Assembly: GCF_963678425.1 (NCBI RefSeq)
Contig: NZ_OY782855.1
Location: 2,170,001-2,234,000 of the forward strand
DNA length: 64,000 nucleotides
Direction of reading: 5' to 3'
Source of the DNA: an uncultured Bacteroides sp.
GTDB taxonomy: Bacteria; Bacteroidota; Bacteroidia; Bacteroidales; Bacteroidaceae
Part shown: positions 59,980-64,000 of the stretch, piece by piece
Position numbering within the stretch: position 1 is the stretch's first letter
Layout: each line of letters begins with the position of its first letter
The notes under the pieces: model-generated
The model's database searches: none
The model's input: only the letters and a program-made list of their open reading frames with translations
What the model was told of the DNA's origin: nothing
Position numbers and translations under genes: made by a program

Positions 59980-60566
59980 TTGCCTCCTCCTTTACTTTGT
60001 AGAGGCTCAGCCTCAGAAATACGTATCGGATAGTAAGTATTAACAGCTTTTTGCTGTTTAAGGGTAAGATTTACGTATCTCTTTTTCCATTTCTTTTTGG
60101 CAAACTCATCGCGAAGTTCGTTATAGGCACCAATCAATTCATTTTGCACATCAATATAAGCCTGATAGGTTGTTTCTCTTCCGCATTGCACTGAGATTAC
60201 ATGCTTTGAGGTAACTGGCATATTACCTAGAAGAGGAATATTTCTTATCTCCTTCTCAGGCAGTTTATTATCATTTCGAGGGTTAGAGATAAAGACTTTG
60301 GCCAACAGCCTAAGTTCCCCAATACCTACAATCTGATTTCCACAAATCAGCTCATCATCATCCGTCAGAAGAACGTTCAGAATGTTACGTGGTTCCAGTT
60401 TTATCGGGGCATATTTCCCTACAGGCGGAGGCAGACGTCTTTCCAATCCCTGATCTGCATTAACAGAAGTGATTACAATAAAGAAAATGAGCAATAGAAA
60501 AACAACACCTATTACCCAGTTTGCATCAACTTCGGGAATTGCCCGCTGGAATTTTCTGGTTATCAT
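59976..60566 (-). CDS. exbD: ExbD-like protein A, lacking the membrane aspartate
   Basis: A 196-aa ExbD homologue: one membrane helix (about 17-36, VIGVVFLLLIFFIVITS) and a long periplasmic domain ending in a lysine/glycine tail. Right after the helix comes the family's GLERRLPPP. At the position of the conserved proton-carrying aspartate (MADIAFLLLIFF in typical members) this one has glycine 20. An Asp at residue 14 lies outside the helix. It is coupled by 4-bp overlaps to the gene on either side. Confidence 0.88.
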   Translation of the reverse strand: MITRKFQRAIPEVDANWVIGVVFLLLIFFIVITSVNADQGLERRLPPPVGKYAPIKLEPRNILNVLLTDDDELICGNQIVGIGELRLLAKVFISNPRNDNKLPEKEIRNIPLLGNMPVTSKHVISVQCGRETTYQAYIDVQNELIGAYNELRDEFAKKKWKKRYVNLTLKQQKAVNTYYPIRISEAEPLQSKGGGK

Positions 60567-61021
60567 CTTATTTTCCTGGCAATATAAAAACCTATGATCA
60601 GCAAAATAGCTGCAGCAATAAGTACGTAAGTGCTATAAAGAAACATATCAGTGATCTTAAGCCAGACTGGAGTATTGTAAGTTCCACTGTAGGCTGAGAT
60701 AGAAAGAATATTTCCGCTACCCATAAGCCAGCAAAAGAGCATTACAAAAAACAGAACAAAAAAGCCTATTACCGAGCGAAATCCTTGTTTTGGGGAACGA
60801 CGGAACCGTTCTGCCAACCGTGTTATAACTGCAAGAAAAGTCACAGTCAAAGCTGCGCCAGAAACTACGACAAGAACAGAAAGGAACAACTCGGTATAAA
60901 CAGGGACCTGAACATTTATTTCCGAAACAACTTTGCCCCCAAAGAAAAATAGTCCAGCTGTGATTGTACAAACAACCAGTAAAAAATAAAGGATATATTT
61001 GCAAAGCTTAGCCGTTTTCAT
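60563..61021 (-). CDS. Four-helix membrane protein inside the exbB-exbD operon
   Basis: A 152-aa protein of unknown family with four membrane segments (about 9-28, 43-66, 83-103, 127-147) and a basic loop between the second and third (RLAERFRRSPKQGFR). An aspartate, D125, stands at the start of the fourth helix in KITDMFLYS. It lies between exbB (14 bp) and exbD-A (4-bp overlap), which argues for a role in that complex. Confidence 0.75.
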   Translation of the reverse strand: MKTAKLCKYILYFLLVVCTITAGLFFFGGKVVSEINVQVPVYTELFLSVLVVVSGAALTVTFLAVITRLAERFRRSPKQGFRSVIGFFVLFFVMLFCWLMGSGNILSISAYSGTYNTPVWLKITDMFLYSTYVLIAAAILLIIGFYIARKIR

Positions 61022-61035
61022 TTATTATCCTCCCT

Positions 61036-61836
61036 CTACTGTCTATATTTCAAATTATACTTAATCACAAAATCTATCAGCGTATTTGTAGTATCTTCCA
61101 TTTCGTGAGTCAAAGATTCTATTTTGGCAAGAATATAGTTATAAAACACTTGCAGAACAACAGCCGAGATGAGACCAAAGATCGTAGTAAGCAAAGCTAC
61201 TTTCATTCCTCCTGAAATTACAGCCAGAGAGATATTACCCTCCAACTCTACAGCATCAAATGTTTGCACCATCCCAACCACGGTTCCCAGGAATCCTAAA
61301 GCAGGAGCAATTTTTATAAACAGGGAAATCCACGAACAACCTTTCTCCAGCAACCCCACTTGTACTCCTCCACTGGAATTAACCGCTTTCTCTACTGAAT
61401 CAGCGCCTTGTTCAATACGCATTAATCCGTCATAACAAATAGAAGCAACAGGTCCACGGGTATTGCGGCAAATCTCTTTCGCGGCATCTACGTTACCTTT
61501 CTCCAGAGCCAGTTCTACATCCTCGAGCAGGCGTTGGGTATTAATTTCCGAAAGATTCAGATAAATAATCCGTTCGATACAAAAAGACAGACCTACCACC
61601 AAGGCGAATGCCACTAATCCCATATAAAAAGGATTACCTTCCACAAACTTTTCTTTCAGTTTCATGCTGACACTCTTCTTCGCCACTGCGGTAGTCCCGT
61701 CAGTTGCTGTAGTTTCATCTGGATTAACTGTTGTTGCTTGCTGACTGGCAGACACCTCATCCTGCGCACAAGTTATTGACGTTATGCCAAAGATCATGAT
61801 GCATGTCAAAACAAGTGTCATCAGTATTTTCTTCAT
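61036..61836 (-). CDS. exbB: MotA/TolQ/ExbB proton channel protein
   Basis: A 266-aa protein of the ExbB family with a signal-like first helix (MKKILMTLVLTCIMIFGITSITCAQ) and a linker before the canonical three helices. The signature APALGFLGTVVGMVQTF near 175 and ALLTTIFGLISAVV near 215 retain the threonines that line the proton path in E. coli ExbB. I chose the ATG at 61836; a TTG four codons earlier is unlikely. It is the first gene of the operon with a strong promoter upstream. Confidence 0.92.
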   Translation of the reverse strand: MKKILMTLVLTCIMIFGITSITCAQDEVSASQQATTVNPDETTATDGTTAVAKKSVSMKLKEKFVEGNPFYMGLVAFALVVGLSFCIERIIYLNLSEINTQRLLEDVELALEKGNVDAAKEICRNTRGPVASICYDGLMRIEQGADSVEKAVNSSGGVQVGLLEKGCSWISLFIKIAPALGFLGTVVGMVQTFDAVELEGNISLAVISGGMKVALLTTIFGLISAVVLQVFYNYILAKIESLTHEMEDTTNTLIDFVIKYNLKYRQ

Positions 61837-61875
61837 CGCGTTATTCAATTAGTTATATTTTCGTAAGTCAAAGTT

Positions 61876-61906
61876 CAAAAATACATTATCTTTTTGAATT
61901 TACAAA
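61876..61906 (-). promoter_or_regulatory. Consensus promoter for the exbB operon
   Basis: On the minus strand TTTG (plus 61903-61906), a 19-bp spacer, and TATTTTTG (plus 61876-61883): an exact Bacteroides promoter pattern, giving a leader of about 35 nt to exbB. Confidence 0.85.
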
Positions 61907-62157
61907 GATGATTCCTATTTATTAAATACATTTAAGGAGAAAATCCATAATATTTAACCGAAAAAAGCACGATTTCTGCAGTTCTCACCACAGAAATAAT
62001 AAGGCCTAATGTGAAGAAATGGTTACTATTTAAGGTAGAAAAGCCATTCAAAAGTAATAATCAATAAGAGTGCGCGGGCAACTATGCCTTTTTTTTGTTT
62101 TCCCCCCTAAATTCAAGTGTTAAATGCAACTGATGGAATTTTAGATTGAATATTTTT

Positions 62158-62198
62158 TCAGAGAAGGGGAAAATGTTTTTCTTCCCCCCTTTCTCTGA
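62158..62198 (+). terminator. Hairpin in the leader of the IS30 transposase
   Basis: TCAGAGAA-GGGG (62158-62169) pairs with CCCC-TTTCTCTGA (62185-62198) with one bulged base. It stands 54 bp before the transposase ATG and may shield the gene from read-in transcription. Confidence 0.5.
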
Positions 62199-62251
62199 TG
62201 GGATAAAATAATTATCTTGTTCCCTCAATCTCCTACAAAATCAGTTACAAG

Positions 62252-63229
62252 ATGAAACATTTAACCCAAGAACAAAGATATGAAATTTCTGCATATCTTC
62301 ACAGTGGAAAAAGTAAAAGTGAGATAGCCTCTCTTGTAAAGGTTCATAAAAGTACCATAGGCCGTGAAATCATTCGTAATTCTTATGGCTCCTGGCATCA
62401 GTACATGCCCCGTGAAGCTCAAAAGAAAGCTGACTTAAGAAAGAAATGTCGCCCTGGGAAAGTAGTCTTTACCCAAGAAATGAAGGCTCTTGCAAAGGAT
62501 CTGCTAATAGAATTTAATTATAGTCCGGAACAGATATCAGGTCGGTGCAAATTACAGTCGATTCCCATGGTTTCTCATGAAATACTTTATCAATGGATCT
62601 GGAAAGATAAACGTCAGAAAGGACGCCTTTATAAATATTTGCGCCGAAGAGGGCGAAAAAACAAAAAACGCGGCTCTGAATATAATAGTAGAGGGATACT
62701 TAAAAATCGCAGAACTATTGATCAAAGACCTGCCATTGTAGAGGAACGCAAAAGGTTTGGTGATTTTGAAATAGATTCTATAATTGGAAAGAATAAAAAG
62801 AGTGCACTAATGACCATTAATGATAGGCTTACCGGACGCTTATGGATACGCAAACTTAAGGGGCGTGATCCAAAATCAATGGCAGATACGGCTATTAAAT
62901 GTTTAACATCATTTAAAGGGAAAATCTTCACTATAACCTCGGATAATGGGTTTGAGTTTGCTTTTCATAAAAAAATAGAAACAAAATTGAGAATTAATTT
63001 CTATTTTGCCAAACCCTATCATTCTTGGGAAAGAGGAGCAAATGAAAATATAAATGGATTAGTCAGGCAATACTTTCCTAAGGGGACAGACTTTAGTGAA
63101 GTAACTGAAAAACAGGTAGAAATAGTAGAAAATTTAATTAATTCAAGACCGAGAAAAAGGTTGGGATATTATACCCCAATGGAGTTTATTAATACATTAA
63201 AAAAACATAGGAGAGAGTTGCGTTTATAA
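62252..63229 (+). CDS. IS30 family transposase
   Basis: A 325-aa DDE transposase. It has an N-terminal helix-turn-helix (LTQEQRYEISAYLHSGKSK; VHKSTIGREI) and a catalytic core with FEIDSIIGKNKKSALMT (first Asp near residue 171), ITSDNGFEFA (second Asp near 230) and SWERGANENINGLVRQYFP (Glu near 266). The frame is intact, so the element may be active. Confidence 0.94.
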   Translation: MKHLTQEQRYEISAYLHSGKSKSEIASLVKVHKSTIGREIIRNSYGSWHQYMPREAQKKADLRKKCRPGKVVFTQEMKALAKDLLIEFNYSPEQISGRCKLQSIPMVSHEILYQWIWKDKRQKGRLYKYLRRRGRKNKKRGSEYNSRGILKNRRTIDQRPAIVEERKRFGDFEIDSIIGKNKKSALMTINDRLTGRLWIRKLKGRDPKSMADTAIKCLTSFKGKIFTITSDNGFEFAFHKKIETKLRINFYFAKPYHSWERGANENINGLVRQYFPKGTDFSEVTEKQVEIVENLINSRPRKRLGYYTPMEFINTLKKHRRELRL

Positions 63230-63272
63230 CTTGAATTCGGCCCCTAAGAGGGTGTGATATAATTGCCCGCGC

Positions 63273-63490
63273 CTCATTATCAGTTATTTATTTCAATAAA
63301 TAAAATAGTAGGACAGAAAACGACCTTATATTTTTCTTCTTTCGCAAGTCTATTTGAGTTAAAATGTGTTTCATTATTAATTTTCAATAACATAGCAATA
63401 CATAAATTGTATAAAATGGACATTTTAGCCTCAGCCATGAGACTAAATATAGATTTATTAACAGTTAAGTGTTTTATTGTAACTACTCAA
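63273..63490. other. Intergenic stretch without recognised genes
   Basis: AT-rich stretch after the IS30 right end. A small ATTTATT-CAATAAAT inverted repeat near 63285-63302 is the only structure seen. No convincing coding region. Confidence 0.4.
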
Positions 63491-63907
63491 CTAATTGTTA
63501 ATGGATATATTTTTTAGCCTAACAGTTTTGTCACCGCAATTAACGCTTCGTATCTTGACATCCCATTCTTCTTTGTTGTGTAAGATAAGTAGTTCCCGTA
63601 ACAAGTGAACCAGACAAATCTGATGATCTTTTGCACGCATAGCAAAGTATGAGCTATGACTGTCAGTGACAAAGGTAGTATTGGGAAGACCATGGAGAAA
63701 CTCTTTATCAATACCAGTAGCAAAAAGTTGCTCTTTGAGTTAGTGATTCTCATGCTTAAGCTCGAGAAAATGCTTATCCTTGAAATTTAGTTGACAGTTC
63801 AAGGCATTTATCTCAACGCCTTGAACAGATACTATTTGTCTCAGGGAGTCTACCTATTTGCAAAGGGTAGACAGGATAACTGATATGTCAATCAAGTTTT
63901 CTTCCAC
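63491..63907 (-). pseudogene. Decayed IS66 transposase (TnpC) fragment
   Basis: Read on the minus strand from a GTG at 63907, the frame gives an IS66 TnpC-type leucine-zipper start (LIDISVILSTLCK), then a TAG at 63854-63856, then VDSLRQIVSVQGVEINALN, a TAA at 63740-63742, and then the core TTFVTDSHSSYF with HQICLVHLLREL. The N-terminal zipper joins directly to the middle of the catalytic domain, so an internal segment is deleted as well. It is not the same as the intact IS66 at 30342-32901. Confidence 0.75.
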
Positions 63908-64000
63908 AATAAAAAAATACAATATAATATTTTTAAAAGCTATTTTTTAGATCAAAGGTTATCAACGAACATTTAACAGATATCCCAAAATAAGGCTTTT

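Larger units (their letters stand above)
62072..63272 (+). mobile_element. IS30 family insertion sequence
   Basis: A single IS30-type transposase gene lies between inverted ends: GCGCGGGCAACTAT at 62072-62085 and its near-complement at 63259-63272 (13 of 14). Further in, AATTCAAG at 62110-62117 and CTTGAATT at 63230-63237 are also inverted. No clear target duplication was found outside the ends, and exact borders are uncertain by a few bases. The stretch 61907-62071 before it shows nothing I can name. Confidence 0.75.

Noticed and set aside
62059..63280. Target-site duplication around the IS30 element
   Set aside because: ATAAGAG on the left and ATAATGAG (complement) on the right are inverted, not direct, so they are extensions of the ends rather than a duplication.

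Overview
The window reads as chromosomal DNA of a Bacteroidaceae member (Bacteroides or a close relative). It is AT-rich and has promoters of the Bacteroides type (TAnnTTTG at -7, sometimes with TTTG 19-20 bases upstream). It carries Bacteroidales-typical families (DUF4290, DUF6249, DUF5056, DUF4468), paired ExbD proteins, a B12-dependent methylmalonyl-CoA mutase and an ECF sigma factor. Most of it is housekeeping chromosome; the accessory parts are insertion elements, a sugar-nucleotide cassette and a few orphan genes. No tRNA, rRNA or CRISPR array was seen.

Layout. 1-7475 (minus strand): dxr-rseP, and tsaB-DUF4290-murA-rimM-ABC ATPase. 7546-11439 (minus): an ATP-dependent acyl-CoA (propionyl-CoA) carboxylase operon, accC-bccP-mmdA, headed by a cobalamin riboswitch. 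11507-13561 (plus): yicC-gmk-nadD. 13664-19518: a metallophosphoesterase lipoprotein, a DUF4468/flavin-reductase-like fusion, AT-rich unknown genes, a DUF2059 protein and menA. 19548-23481: a tandem repeat, then rfbA-rfbB-aminotransferase-acetyltransferase (minus) for an activated amino sugar. 23630-29785: a lipoprotein/outer-membrane pair, YfcE-type phosphoesterase, ppk1, an ABC-F protein and YjbQ. 29807-32901: phased repeats, a 165-bp MITE with target duplication and a complete IS66 element. 32918-35112 (minus): SDR and an RNA m5C methyltransferase. 35253-40440 (plus): DUF6249-sigma-DUF5056, a TPR sensor kinase with LytTR regulator, and a cytidylate-kinase-like gene. 40517-46498: an AspT/YidE transporter (minus) and mutA-mutB (plus). 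46520-50165: a cluster of hairpins and repeats, a ROK regulator and topB. 50330-54489: a PorE-like OmpA lipoprotein, pstS and a porin. 54718-59511: EamA transporter, thyA-folA, an Lrp regulator, an M64 peptidase and a GNAT. 59524-61836 (minus): exbB, a four-helix membrane protein and two exbD-like genes. 62072-63907: an IS30 element and a decayed IS66 transposase.

How the genes work together. The carboxylase and MutAB both act on methylmalonyl-CoA, on the succinate-propionate route, and the carboxylase is under a B12 riboswitch although it does not itself use B12. PstS, the porin and Ppk1 all touch phosphate but are not one operon. The most unusual locus is the ExbB/ExbD operon: both ExbD paralogues lack the membrane aspartate that defines the family, while an extra membrane subunit carries an aspartate at the start of its last helix. 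Other points of note are two loci carrying the same 10-bp word at about 21-bp spacing, a 4 x 23-bp tandem repeat, the MITE, and cysteine-rich insertions in MutA.
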